The position numbers and the translations under genes were made by a program. From positions 1 through 19,238 of the forward strand of contig DASVLX010000028.1 in NCBI GenBank assembly GCA_036384655.1: a DNA stretch of 19,238 bases, in the 5' to 3' direction. The DNA comes from DASVLX01 sp036384655 (GTDB taxonomy: Bacteria; Actinomycetota; Actinomycetes; Mycobacteriales; Pseudonocardiaceae). This document shows, piece by piece, positions 6,451-13,359 of this stretch. Position 1 is the first letter of the stretch. Each line of letters opens with the position of its first letter. The notes beneath the pieces are model-generated. The model was not told the DNA's origin, ran no database searches, and saw only the letters and a list, made by a program, of their open reading frames with translations.

Positions 6451-8622
6451 TCACCTGAGCGAACGCGCGGCGGGCAACCATGCTTCGCTGGTGGCGAGCA
6501 CGGTGAGTCGCTGGGTGGCCCGGGTGAGCGCCACGTAGAGGGCGCGTCGGCCGCTGGCCGCATCGGTGAACTCGGCGAGAATGTCGTCCGGCCCGACGAC
6601 CACCACGCCGTCGTATTCCAGGCCCTTGGACTCCAGGCTGCCCACGACCCGGAGTCGGCTGTCGGCGTCCGCCAGGTCCGCGCCGGACAGCCACCACCCG
6701 ATCTTCGCGCGCCGGTCCATCGCGGTGATCACGCCGACCGTGCCGTGCACGGCGCCCAGCAGTTCGCGCACCGCGTCGACCACGGCCGCGCGCGGTTCGT
6801 CCGGCCCGAGGGTGCGGATCGTCGGCTCGATGCCGGTTCGCCGCACCGCGGTCGGCAGCTCCACCGAGCCCGTGGGCGGATTGAGCACGCGCGCCGCCAG
6901 CGCGAACACCTCGGCCGAGTTCCGGTAGTTGGTGCGCAGCGTGAACTTCCGGCTGCCACGCGCCGCACGCAGCGCCGACTCCCTGGCCGTCGCCGCCTCC
7001 TCCGGATCCGGCCAGGAGCTCTGCATCGGGTCGCCGACGATCGTCCAGCTCGCGTACCGGCCGCGCCGGCCGATCATCCGCCACTGCATCGGTGACAGGT
7101 CCTGCGCCTCGTCAACGACGATGTGCGCGAACTCGTCGTAATGCTGGCGCCGGCCCGACCGGGCCTGCCGGCTCTCCTGATCGTCCGGGTCATCCCGGTG
7201 CCTCGAACGACGGCGGCGGGGTTCGCCGAGCAGCACCCGAAGCTCGTCCAACAGCGCGACATCGGCCACCGACGGTTCTCGACCCTCGTCGATCCCGGCC
7301 CAGGAGTCGGCCAGCAGGTTGACCTCGGCCTGGCTGAGCGTGCGGCCGGCGATCGAGGCGAGCCACTTCCGGTCGGAAAGCCAGCCGAGCACCATGGTCG
7401 GCGTCAGCACCGGCCACCAGGCGACCAGGAACCGGTGGAAGTCCAGCCGCTCACCGATCTCGGTGACCAGTTCCTTGCGATCGGGCGCCGGCCTGCCATC
7501 GTCATGCGCGGCCGTTTCCGCCTTGTCCGCCAACGCTTCCAGCACCGCCTCGGCGGCGTCCACTCTGGACCGGTTGGGTGGGCCGCCGCGCCGGTGCACG
7601 GCCCGCCGCACCTTCTCCAGTTCGGTGCCGTCGAGCTTGATGACCTCGCCCCGATAGAAGTCCCGCAGTTCGCTCGGCACGTCCGGTGGGGTATGCCGGA
7701 TCGCCTTGCGCAGCAGGCGAAGCATCCGCGCCGAGCCCTTGATGGCCGCCACCGGCGCGGGATCGAGCCGGGTGGTCGTGACGCCGTCGAGTACCTCGCC
7801 GAGCGCGCGCAGGTCGACGCTGTCCTCGCCCATCGACGGCAGCACTCGCGAGATGTAGTTGGTGAACACCGGAGACGGGCCGATCACCAGCACACCGGCC
7901 CCGGTCATCCGCCGCCGGTGCCGGTACAGCAGATACGCGGCGCGGTGCAGGGCCACCGCGGTCTTGCCGGTGCCGGGTCCGCCGGTGATCTCGGTGACCC
8001 CCACCGAGGGCGCGCGGATCGCCTCGTCCTGTTCCTTCTGGATGGTGGCCACGATGTCGTGCATCCGGTCGCCGCGCGCCCGTCCCAGCGCGGCGAGCAA
8101 CGCGCCCTCGCCGACCACCCGGATGTCCGCGGGTAGCGCGTCGGCGGTGAGTACGTCGTCGTCGATGTCCAGCACGCGCTGCTGGGAGCAGCGGATCACC
8201 CGCCGGCGCAGCACGCCCATCGGGTCCTCGGCGGTCGCCTGGTAGAACGCGGCGGCGGCCGGTGCGCGCCAGTCCACCACCAGGTTCTCGAAGTCCGCGT
8301 CCCGCACGCCGAGCCTGCCCACGTACAGGGTCTCGCCGCGGTTCGCCCGCTCTCCCAGGTCCAGCCTGCCAAACACCAGACCCTCGTGCTCGGAGTCCAG
8401 TTCGTGCAGGAGCTTCGTGGCGTAGCGGACCATGACGTCCCGCTCCATCAGCATCCTGGCCTGCTCGAAGATCGCCTCCCGGTCGGCGCCCTGGGCGAGC
8501 TGGTAGCCGCGGTCGCGCATGGCCTCGGCCTCCGACCGCACCTCGGCGAGCCTCGTATACACCACGTCCACGTGCCGCTGTTCCGCGGCGATTTCGGCTT
8601 CGCGGATGGAGGTCTCCGGCAC
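6451..8622 (-). CDS. helR: HelD/HelR-type RNA polymerase recycling ATPase
   Basis: The 723-aa superfamily 1 helicase-like protein has an N-terminal coiled-coil arm (EQRHVDVVYTRLAEVRSEAEA, about 15-75), Walker A GGPGTGKT (214-221), Walker B IVVDEAQDL (501-509), TNYRNS (564-569), and C-terminal motifs GSLESKGLEYDGVVVV (661-676) and YVALTRATQRLTVL (696-709). The long insertions between motifs and the N-terminal arm fit HelD rather than a DNA-unwinding UvrD. Such proteins reach into RNA polymerase channels, release nucleic acid and recycle the enzyme; the HelR subtype in actinomycetes has been linked to rifampicin tolerance. GTG 8622 was chosen because AGGAG lies six nt upstream. ATG 8643 and longer frames lack such a site. 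Whether it is HelR or another HelD class is uncertain. It is divergent from rsmD. Confidence 0.85.
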   Translation of the reverse strand: MPETSIREAEIAAEQRHVDVVYTRLAEVRSEAEAMRDRGYQLAQGADREAIFEQARMLMERDVMVRYATKLLHELDSEHEGLVFGRLDLGERANRGETLYVGRLGVRDADFENLVVDWRAPAAAAFYQATAEDPMGVLRRRVIRCSQQRVLDIDDDVLTADALPADIRVVGEGALLAALGRARGDRMHDIVATIQKEQDEAIRAPSVGVTEITGGPGTGKTAVALHRAAYLLYRHRRRMTGAGVLVIGPSPVFTNYISRVLPSMGEDSVDLRALGEVLDGVTTTRLDPAPVAAIKGSARMLRLLRKAIRHTPPDVPSELRDFYRGEVIKLDGTELEKVRRAVHRRGGPPNRSRVDAAEAVLEALADKAETAAHDDGRPAPDRKELVTEIGERLDFHRFLVAWWPVLTPTMVLGWLSDRKWLASIAGRTLSQAEVNLLADSWAGIDEGREPSVADVALLDELRVLLGEPRRRRSRHRDDPDDQESRQARSGRRQHYDEFAHIVVDEAQDLSPMQWRMIGRRGRYASWTIVGDPMQSSWPDPEEAATARESALRAARGSRKFTLRTNYRNSAEVFALAARVLNPPTGSVELPTAVRRTGIEPTIRTLGPDEPRAAVVDAVRELLGAVHGTVGVITAMDRRAKIGWWLSGADLADADSRLRVVGSLESKGLEYDGVVVVGPDDILAEFTDAASGRRALYVALTRATQRLTVLATSEAWLPAARSLR

Positions 8623-8628
8623 CGAGGT

Positions 8629-8633
8629 CTCCT
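8629..8633 (-). promoter_or_regulatory. Ribosome binding site that decides the helR start
   Basis: AGGAG on the minus strand is spaced six nt from GTG 8622. It lies inside the longer open frame, so it favours the shorter 723-aa product over starts at 8643 or further upstream. Confidence 0.6.
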
Positions 8634-8727
8634 GTATCAGCATCAACTGGCAGACATGACGGGCAGAGATGTGACGGTACGCCTGTTCGAGTGAAACATG
8701 CCCGCGAGCGCACCAAGGTGTGACATC

Positions 8728-8747
8728 ATCCATCGCTATCCATCGCC
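8728..8747. repeat. Two 10-bp direct repeats in the helR-rsmD divergent region
   Basis: ATCCATCGCT (8728-8737) is followed immediately by ATCCATCGCC (8738-8747). They sit in the 184-bp region between the two divergent starts (8622 and 8807) and could be a regulator site. I see no clear -10/-35 pair for either gene. Confidence 0.35.
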
Positions 8748-8806
8748 GGCCGCATGGTCCGCAGGGCGAAGCGGGCTGGTCGGACGCCTGCTGCGACGAT
8801 GACGCG

Positions 8807-9367
8807 GTGACCAGGATCGTGGCCGGAACGGCCGGTGGGCGGCGGCTGACCGTGCCGCCGCGCGGCACCCGGCCGACCTCGGAACGCGTGCGCGAGGCGC
8901 TGTTCAACGCCCTGGAGTCGCTCGTCGACCTGGACGGGCTGTGGGTGCTGGACCTCTACGCCGGGTCCGGCGCGCTCGGGTTCGAGGCACTGTCCCGGGG
9001 CGCTGCGGAAGCGACGTTCGTGGAATCGGACCGTCGGGCGGTGGAGGTGCTGCGGCGCAACGCCGCCGCGCTCGGCCTACCGGGGGCTCGGGTCGTCGCC
9101 GGCAGCGTCGAGGCGTTCGTCGCCAGCGAGCCGGACCACCGCTATGACGTGGTGCTGGCCGATCCGCCCTACGCGGTGAGCAACGAGGCGCTGGGCGAGG
9201 TGTTGGCGAGGCTGGTGGCCGGCGGCTGGCTCGCCGAGGATGCGGTGCTCGTGGTCGAGCGGGCCGCCCGGGACGCCGAGCCACTCTGGCCGGCGGGCAT
9301 CACGCCGATCCGCAGCCGCCGCTACGGCGACACCGTCACTCACTGGGCCCACAGCCTGAGCGATTGA
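8807..9367 (+). CDS. rsmD: 16S rRNA (guanine(966)-N(2))-methyltransferase RsmD
   Basis: The 186-aa product begins MTRIVAGTAGGRRLTVPPRG and TRPTSERVREALFN, the typical RsmD N-terminus. The SAM-binding motif LDLYAGSGALGFEALSRGA spans 49-67, and the catalytic LADPPY of N-methyltransferases is at about 117-122. It methylates G966 (E. coli numbering) of 16S rRNA during small-subunit assembly. GTG 8807 was chosen from the conserved N-terminus; the longer frame from 8720 adds an unrelated 29-residue extension. In many actinobacteria rsmD is followed directly by coaD; here a three-gene cassette lies between. Confidence 0.95.
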   Translation: MTRIVAGTAGGRRLTVPPRGTRPTSERVREALFNALESLVDLDGLWVLDLYAGSGALGFEALSRGAAEATFVESDRRAVEVLRRNAAALGLPGARVVAGSVEAFVASEPDHRYDVVLADPPYAVSNEALGEVLARLVAGGWLAEDAVLVVERAARDAEPLWPAGITPIRSRRYGDTVTHWAHSLSD

Positions 9368-9400
9368 TCGATACAATCGCTGTATATTCTGATAATACCT
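9361..9400. promoter_or_regulatory. AT-rich island with nested inverted repeats upstream of the toxin cassette
   Basis: CGATTG (9361-9366) and CAATCG (9374-9379) form an inverted repeat. ATACA (9371-9375) and TGTAT (9381-9385) form a second, interlocked with the first. TATATT (9383-9388) and GATAAT (9391-9396) resemble -10 boxes. The stretch begins at the rsmD stop and is much more AT-rich than the DNA around it. It could be the cassette promoter plus an operator, or the left boundary of an inserted segment. No well-spaced -35 is visible. Confidence 0.45.
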
Positions 9401-9428
9401 ATCCGGTCGCAATGGGCGCCCGTCGATC

Positions 9429-9437
9429 TGCCATGCT
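9429..9437 (+). promoter_or_regulatory. Candidate extended -10 for a leaderless cassette mRNA
   Basis: TGCCATGCT has the TGN extension and a CATGCT hexamer ending 6 nt before ATG 9444. The gene has no ribosome binding site, so a leaderless start is plausible. The hexamer lacks the usual TA, so this is tentative. Confidence 0.3.
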
Positions 9438-9443
9438 CGGCGC

Positions 9444-9695
9444 ATGTCAGTTCTTGATCTCCGCGCCGGTCTCCTGGACGTGACGGAACGTCTGCCGGTT
9501 GCGGAGTTGGCTTCGGCGCGGGACGCCGTCGAGTCCGTCCGCGAACAGCTGGTCCGAGCCTGGGCGGGAGGTGAACACGCGCTGATCCGAGCCGCGTTCG
9601 GGGCCGCCTCGGCCGCAACCGACCAATTGAGTCAGGCAGCGGCCGGCCTGGATGCTGTCGAGACGGGCGTCGTTCGTTACGCAGAGCGGATGTAG
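9444..9695 (+). CDS. Small helical partner protein of the deaminase toxin cassette
   Basis: The 83-aa, Ala-rich protein is probably an all-helical hairpin with no signal peptide or membrane segment. Its core RLPVAELASAR (16-26) matches RLPNAQVAEAR at the same position in the N-terminus of the next gene's product. Weaker agreement continues (HALIRA against QDLINA; VETGVVRYAER against VQECTERWLYE). It therefore looks like a stand-alone copy of the toxin's N-terminal module. A W-A-G tripeptide at 40-42 resembles the WXG turn of ESX substrates, but the toxin copy lacks it, so I give that little weight. It could be a secretion partner or chaperone of the toxin. The next gene starts 6 bp after its stop. 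Confidence 0.75.
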   Translation: MSVLDLRAGLLDVTERLPVAELASARDAVESVREQLVRAWAGGEHALIRAAFGAASAATDQLSQAAAGLDAVETGVVRYAERM

Positions 9696-9701
9696 GCGCG
9701 G

Positions 9702-10457
9702 ATGTCCGCTCTGTCCGAGGTCTTCGAGACCCTGCGCGCGGCAGTCGGCCGCCTGCCCAACGCCCAGGTCGCGGAGGCACGCACGCGCATCGCCGACGAT
9801 CTGGTGCCGAAACTGGACGAGCTCAGTGAGGGCACGGCCAACCAGGACCTGATCAACGCCCGCACGACGCTGCGGTCGCTTATTGCCGACGTGGAGCGCG
9901 TGTTCTCGCTGCTGCGCACGGTCCAGGAGTGCACCGAGCGATGGCTTTACGAATTCGGTGCCGGACCTGGCCCGACGCCCATCGACGGCGCTCCGGCGGT
10001 GGCGTCTCGGCCGACCATCAGCATCCCCGCACGTGTCGCCCATTACCGGGCGCAGCTGGACCATCCGTGGCCCTACGGCAGGCCATTGAAAGGCTGGAGG
10101 CTCGATCCCGCCGGTCGGGAGCTGGACGTCGAGCTCTCCAGCGGAGACGAGCTCTCCCCTGGCCAGACCGATCCCGCTTATGCGGCCGCAGCGGAGAAGG
10201 CCAGGTCGCTCGGGCTGGCGAGGCGGACGGGTGTGCCGGTGATCGCCGAACACATCGAGATCAAGGAGGCATCAACCATGCAGCCCGGTGACACCAGGAC
10301 GATCGTCATCGGCAAGGAACCCTGCGGGATCAATGACGATCCGAAGAACTGGCTGACGTGTGACCGCCTCTTGCGATATTTCTTGCCCGCCAATGCCACA
10401 CTCATCATCTACGGTCCCGCTGGTACGCCGTATCGATACGAAGGGAGGCCCGGGTGA
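9702..10457 (+). CDS. Polymorphic toxin with C-terminal SCP1.201/DddA-like deaminase domain
   Basis: The 251-aa product has an N-terminal helical module (1-85) like the preceding protein, a linker (about 86-115), and a C-terminal deaminase domain. The domain has the zinc/catalytic HxE as H184 and E186 in AEHIEIKEAS, then PCG (C208) and LTC (C220) before DRLLRYFLPANATLIIYGP and a YRYEG end. This order (H-x-E, PC...C, LLP..LP.G/N..L.V...P) is that of the SCP1.201-like deaminase family, which includes DddA, a double-stranded DNA cytidine deaminase. The 11 residues between the cysteines are more than the CxxC of DddA but fit other members. Substrate (DNA or RNA, single- or double-stranded) is not known. 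No signal peptide, so export would need a type VII or contractile system. The immunity gene follows directly. Confidence 0.82.
   Translation: MSALSEVFETLRAAVGRLPNAQVAEARTRIADDLVPKLDELSEGTANQDLINARTTLRSLIADVERVFSLLRTVQECTERWLYEFGAGPGPTPIDGAPAVASRPTISIPARVAHYRAQLDHPWPYGRPLKGWRLDPAGRELDVELSSGDELSPGQTDPAYAAAAEKARSLGLARRTGVPVIAEHIEIKEASTMQPGDTRTIVIGKEPCGINDDPKNWLTCDRLLRYFLPANATLIIYGPAGTPYRYEGRPG
10441..10448 (+). promoter_or_regulatory. Strong ribosome binding site for the immunity gene
   Basis: AAGGGAGG ends five nt before the GTG at 10454 and lies inside the end of the toxin gene. It is far stronger than the weak site in front of the toxin itself. This would favour immunity protein over toxin. 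Confidence 0.65.
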
Positions 10458-10930
10458 CGGGGATCCTTGCCCGGTACTGGGTCCACGCATACGACCACCC
10501 GCCGAAAGAAAGCCTCACCGAGTTCTCCACTCCGGAGCAGGTGCGCGCGTTTGTCACGCTACTGGCCACCGACGCCCATGTCAGTGACGCCGTCCTGGTG
10601 CACACCGGCCGGCCTCGATGGGAGACGAAGATCCCCGACGACGAACATCCGGGCTCCTTTCTGACGGTGCCCGACCACTGGGCCATCGTGGGAGTTCGTG
10701 GGCAGCGCGGTGCGATGTGCTACACCGGGGACGATGGCTGCGGTCCAGAACCAGTCGACCTCTATAGCCTGGGTCGCGGACCCGACGACGAGCAGCTTTT
10801 CGAGACCCACCGGTTTCCGCCGGACTGCGAGTTGCCCATCGAGGACATCACCGAGGCTCTGGTCGAGTTTCTGGAGACCGCCAAGCGCCCGTTGAGCATC
10901 CCCTGGCAGAAGCGGCGCGATGCGGCTTGA
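10454..10930 (+). CDS. Imm1-family immunity protein
   Basis: The 158-aa cytosolic protein has the Imm1 hallmarks in order: VGVRGQRGAMCYTG (79-92), a short acidic loop, FPPDCELPIEDITEAL (121-136), and FLETAKRPLSIPWQ (139-152). From published surveys of polymorphic toxins, Imm1 proteins commonly neighbour deaminase toxins, so it most likely neutralises the product of the preceding gene. Its GTG start overlaps the toxin stop as GTGA, giving translational coupling. After its stop there are 81 bp before coaD with no strong terminator. Confidence 0.82.
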   Translation: MTGILARYWVHAYDHPPKESLTEFSTPEQVRAFVTLLATDAHVSDAVLVHTGRPRWETKIPDDEHPGSFLTVPDHWAIVGVRGQRGAMCYTGDDGCGPEPVDLYSLGRGPDDEQLFETHRFPPDCELPIEDITEALVEFLETAKRPLSIPWQKRRDAA

Positions 10931-10997
10931 TGTGTCGTATGGCTCGTCGCCCGAACGGGTGATGGGTGTCATGGTGCACCGCGGGGTGCGGCGCTGA

Positions 10998-11003
10998 TAG
11001 CGT
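10998..11003 (+). promoter_or_regulatory. Candidate -10 box for a leaderless coaD mRNA
   Basis: TAGCGT (TANNNT form) ends 8 nt before ATG 11012, and no ribosome binding site is present. If real, coaD has its own promoter despite the inserted cassette upstream. Confidence 0.4.
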
Positions 11004-11011
11004 CGCGAGCT

Positions 11012-11494
11012 ATGAGGCGCGCGGTCTGTCCAGGCTCGTACGACCCCGTCACCAATGGCCATCTCGACATCGTCACCCGGGCGTCCGGGCTGTTCGACGA
11101 GGTGGTCGTCGCGGTGATGATCAACAAGACCAAGAAGAGCATGTTCAGCGTCGAAGAGCGCATGGCCATGCTCTCCGAGGTCACGGTCAGCCTGCCGAAC
11201 GTACGTATCGATTCGTGGCACGGGCTGCTGGTCGACTACTGCCGCGAGACCGGCGTTGACGCGATCGTCAAGGGTCTGCGCGCGGTCAGCGACTTCGACT
11301 ACGAACTGCAGATGGCGCAGATGAACCAGCAGTTGTCCGGCGTGGACACGCTGTTCATGCCCACCAATCCGGCGTGGAGCTTCCTGTCCAGCTCGCTGGT
11401 CAAGGAGGTCGCGACGTACGGCGGCGACGTACGGCACCTGCTGCCGCCGGCCGTGCACGAGCGACTGCTGGCCCGGTTGGCGGAGCGCGCCTGA
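11012..11494 (+). CDS. coaD: Phosphopantetheine adenylyltransferase CoaD
   Basis: The 160-aa enzyme has the nucleotidyltransferase motif GSYDPVTNGHLDIV (8-21) with the TNGH catalytic turn and the C-terminal SSSLVKEVATYGGDV (126-140). The length is normal for the family. It transfers AMP from ATP to 4'-phosphopantetheine, the penultimate step of coenzyme A synthesis in the cytosol. ATG 11012 gives the conserved N-terminus MRRAVCPGSYDP directly. It follows the toxin cassette and precedes sepIVA with a 174-bp gap. Confidence 0.97.
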   Translation: MRRAVCPGSYDPVTNGHLDIVTRASGLFDEVVVAVMINKTKKSMFSVEERMAMLSEVTVSLPNVRIDSWHGLLVDYCRETGVDAIVKGLRAVSDFDYELQMAQMNQQLSGVDTLFMPTNPAWSFLSSSLVKEVATYGGDVRHLLPPAVHERLLARLAERA

Positions 11495-11668
11495 CAGACG
11501 GCGCCGAGGCGGCACCCGCCAACCCGCGCGCCAAACGAAACACCCCTGCGGCCAGACACGCCAGGCGGCCATATCCCCGATCACGCGGCGACACCGGGGC
11601 ACACTATGCGGTGGAGTGTCGTGGAGTCCGCTCGTTGGCGGATGAGGACCGCAGCGGGGAGAGTTGCC

Positions 11669-12385
11669 GTGTACCGGGTGTTCGAGTCCCTGGACGAGCT
11701 TGTGACCATCGTGGAGGAAGCGCGCGGTCTCCCGATGACGTCGGGCTGTGTCGTTCCCCGCGGTGACGTGCTGGAACTGCTGGACGAGGTGCGCGACAGC
11801 ATCCCGCCCGAACTGGACGACGCGCAGGATGTGTTGGACCGCAAGGACGAGATCATCGCCAAGGCGGAACACGATGCCGAGCAGGCCGTCCGCAAGGCCA
11901 ACGCCGAGGCCGAGCAGACCCTTCACGACGCCCAGGAGCGGGCCGAGCGGATGGTCGCCGAGGCCACCGCGCGCGCCGAGCAGTTGATCGCGGATGCCGA
12001 GGCGGACTCCCAGCGCCGGGTCGACGCCGGCCGCGCCGAGTACGAGGAACTGGTCAACCGGGCCGGGGCCGAGGCCGACCGGATGGTGGAGGCCGGCCGG
12101 CTGTCCTACGAGCAGGCCATCCGAGAGGGCCGCGAGGAACAGGCCAAGCTGGTTGAGCAGACCGAGGTCGTGCAGGCCGCGCATGCCGAGTCCGCGCGGA
12201 TCCTGGACACGGCCGGCGCCGAGACCGAGCGGTTGCGCGCCGAATGCGACCAGTACGTGGACGACAAGCTGGCCGAGTTCGAGGAACTGCTCAGCCACAC
12301 ACTGCGGTCGGTAGGCAAGGGCCGGGCGCATCTGCACGCACCGATGGCGACCGCCAACAGCCTGCCGTTCGACTACCGCGCCTGA
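11669..12385 (+). CDS. sepIVA: SepIVA-type DivIVA-domain septation protein
   Basis: The 238-aa product starts MYRVFESLDELVTIVEEARG and continues LPMTSGCVVPRGDVLELLDEV, which closely recalls mycobacterial SepIVA as I remember it. A long coiled coil follows (about 55-190) rich in Ala-Glu heptad or 11-residue repeats such as AEHDAEQAVRKANAEAEQTL. The end includes CDQYVDDKLAEFEELLSHTL and RSVGKGR. In mycobacteria the protein acts at the division septum and in cell envelope organisation. GTG 11669 was chosen because GGGGAGAG lies about 6 nt upstream and the conserved MYRVF start begins there; the longer frame from 11606 is not supported. Its place beside DUF177, rpmF and rnc supports the call. Confidence 0.92.
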   Translation: MYRVFESLDELVTIVEEARGLPMTSGCVVPRGDVLELLDEVRDSIPPELDDAQDVLDRKDEIIAKAEHDAEQAVRKANAEAEQTLHDAQERAERMVAEATARAEQLIADAEADSQRRVDAGRAEYEELVNRAGAEADRMVEAGRLSYEQAIREGREEQAKLVEQTEVVQAAHAESARILDTAGAETERLRAECDQYVDDKLAEFEELLSHTLRSVGKGRAHLHAPMATANSLPFDYRA

Positions 12386-12492
12386 TCGTCCGCGAATTTG
12401 CCCGTGACCTGCTGATTTCTCGCGGTGTGGGGGTGTCCCGTACGCTGGAAGCGACGCTGACCGTGGTAGGTCCCCCGCCAGCGTCCATAACT

Positions 12493-13074
12493 ATGTCTGA
12501 ACACCGTTCCACCACACGCACCGGCTCGGCCGCCGGTCCCTGGGTTATCGACACCCGGGACCTGGGCCGCCGTCCCGGCACCAGCCGCCGCTACCACCGC
12601 ACCGCCGAGGTGCCGGTGGATCTCGGCGTGCCCGATGTGATCACCGTTCCGAAGGGCAGCGAGGTCGAACTCGATGTGCTGCTGGAGTCGGTGGTCGAGG
12701 GAGTGCTGGCGTCCGGCACGGCCACCGCGCGGGCCGAGGGCGAGTGCTCCCGCTGCCTCGAACCGGTCACCGAGACCATCCGGGTGGACTTCACGGAACT
12801 GTTCGCCTACCCGGACAGCGCCACCGAGGCGACGACCGACGAGGACGAGATCTACCGGCTCGTCGACGACCGGCTCAACATCGAGCCGGTGGTGCGGGAC
12901 TCGATCGTGTTCGCGCTGCCGGTGGCGCCGCTGTGCGAGCCGGACTGCCCCGGTCTGTGCCCGGAATGCGGAGGCCGGTGGGCCGAACTCGGCCCTGATC
13001 ACGGGCATGAGATGATAGACCCTCGGTGGGCCGTCCTGAAGGACCGCTTTGGCGAGCCGCGCTTCCGGTCGTAA
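12493..13074 (+). CDS. DUF177 (YceD-family) protein
   Basis: The 193-aa product carries VIDTRDLGRRPG near the N-terminus, then GECSRCLEPVTETI (C85, C88) and PLCEPDCPGLCPECGGRW (C148, C152, C156, C159), the cysteine pattern of actinobacterial DUF177. The cysteines suggest a zinc site. Family members lie next to rpmF in most bacteria and have been linked to 23S rRNA accumulation; the biochemical role is not settled. ATG 12493 was chosen because the upstream part of the long frame overlaps sepIVA and does not match the family. A TACGCT at 12441-12446 may be a -10 box. Confidence 0.92.
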   Translation: MSEHRSTTRTGSAAGPWVIDTRDLGRRPGTSRRYHRTAEVPVDLGVPDVITVPKGSEVELDVLLESVVEGVLASGTATARAEGECSRCLEPVTETIRVDFTELFAYPDSATEATTDEDEIYRLVDDRLNIEPVVRDSIVFALPVAPLCEPDCPGLCPECGGRWAELGPDHGHEMIDPRWAVLKDRFGEPRFRS

Positions 13075-13152
13075 CAACCGGACTCCATTGAGGAAGGAAG
13101 GAAGGCCGCCGCCGGCACACCAGCAGACAACGCGTGACGAGGAGAAATAGTC

Positions 13153-13335
13153 GTGGCTGTCCCGAAGCGGAAAATGTCCCGCTCGAACACCCGGTCGCGC
13201 CGGTCGCAGTGGAAGGCGACCGCGCCGACCCTGGTCGAGTGCTCGAACCGGGCCTGCCGGGCGCCGAAGCCACCACACGTGGCCTGCCCGGTGTGTGGCC
13301 AGTATGACGGCCGCCAGGTTGTGCGGCCGGCCTGA
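13153..13335 (+). CDS. rpmF: 50S ribosomal protein L32, zinc-binding form
   Basis: The 60-aa protein begins MAVPKRKMSRSNTRSRRSQW, the invariant L32 start. It contains four cysteines (C30 and C35, then C45 and C48) in ECSNRAC and ACPVCGQYDGRQV, so it is the zinc-containing form; the first pair is CX4C rather than CX2C. It is a component of the large ribosomal subunit. GTG start at 13153 behind ACGAGGAG. A run of GGAA repeats (13091-13105) lies further upstream in the 78-bp gap from DUF177. Confidence 0.97.
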   Translation: MAVPKRKMSRSNTRSRRSQWKATAPTLVECSNRACRAPKPPHVACPVCGQYDGRQVVRPA

Positions 13336-13359
13336 TCGTGAGGAAAGCAGCGATACGCC

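Noticed and set aside
7123..8136. 337-codon plus-strand open frame inside the helR region
   Set aside because: Antisense to conserved helicase motifs; composition typical of a shadow frame.
9480..9600. WXG100 identity for the 83-aa cassette protein from its W-A-G tripeptide
   Set aside because: The tripeptide is near the middle as in WXG100 proteins, but the paralogous toxin segment lacks it and the usual YxxxD/E export signal is absent. Not enough for the call.
10559..12337. 592-codon minus-strand open frame
   Set aside because: Antisense to the Imm1-like gene, coaD and sepIVA; no domain resemblance.
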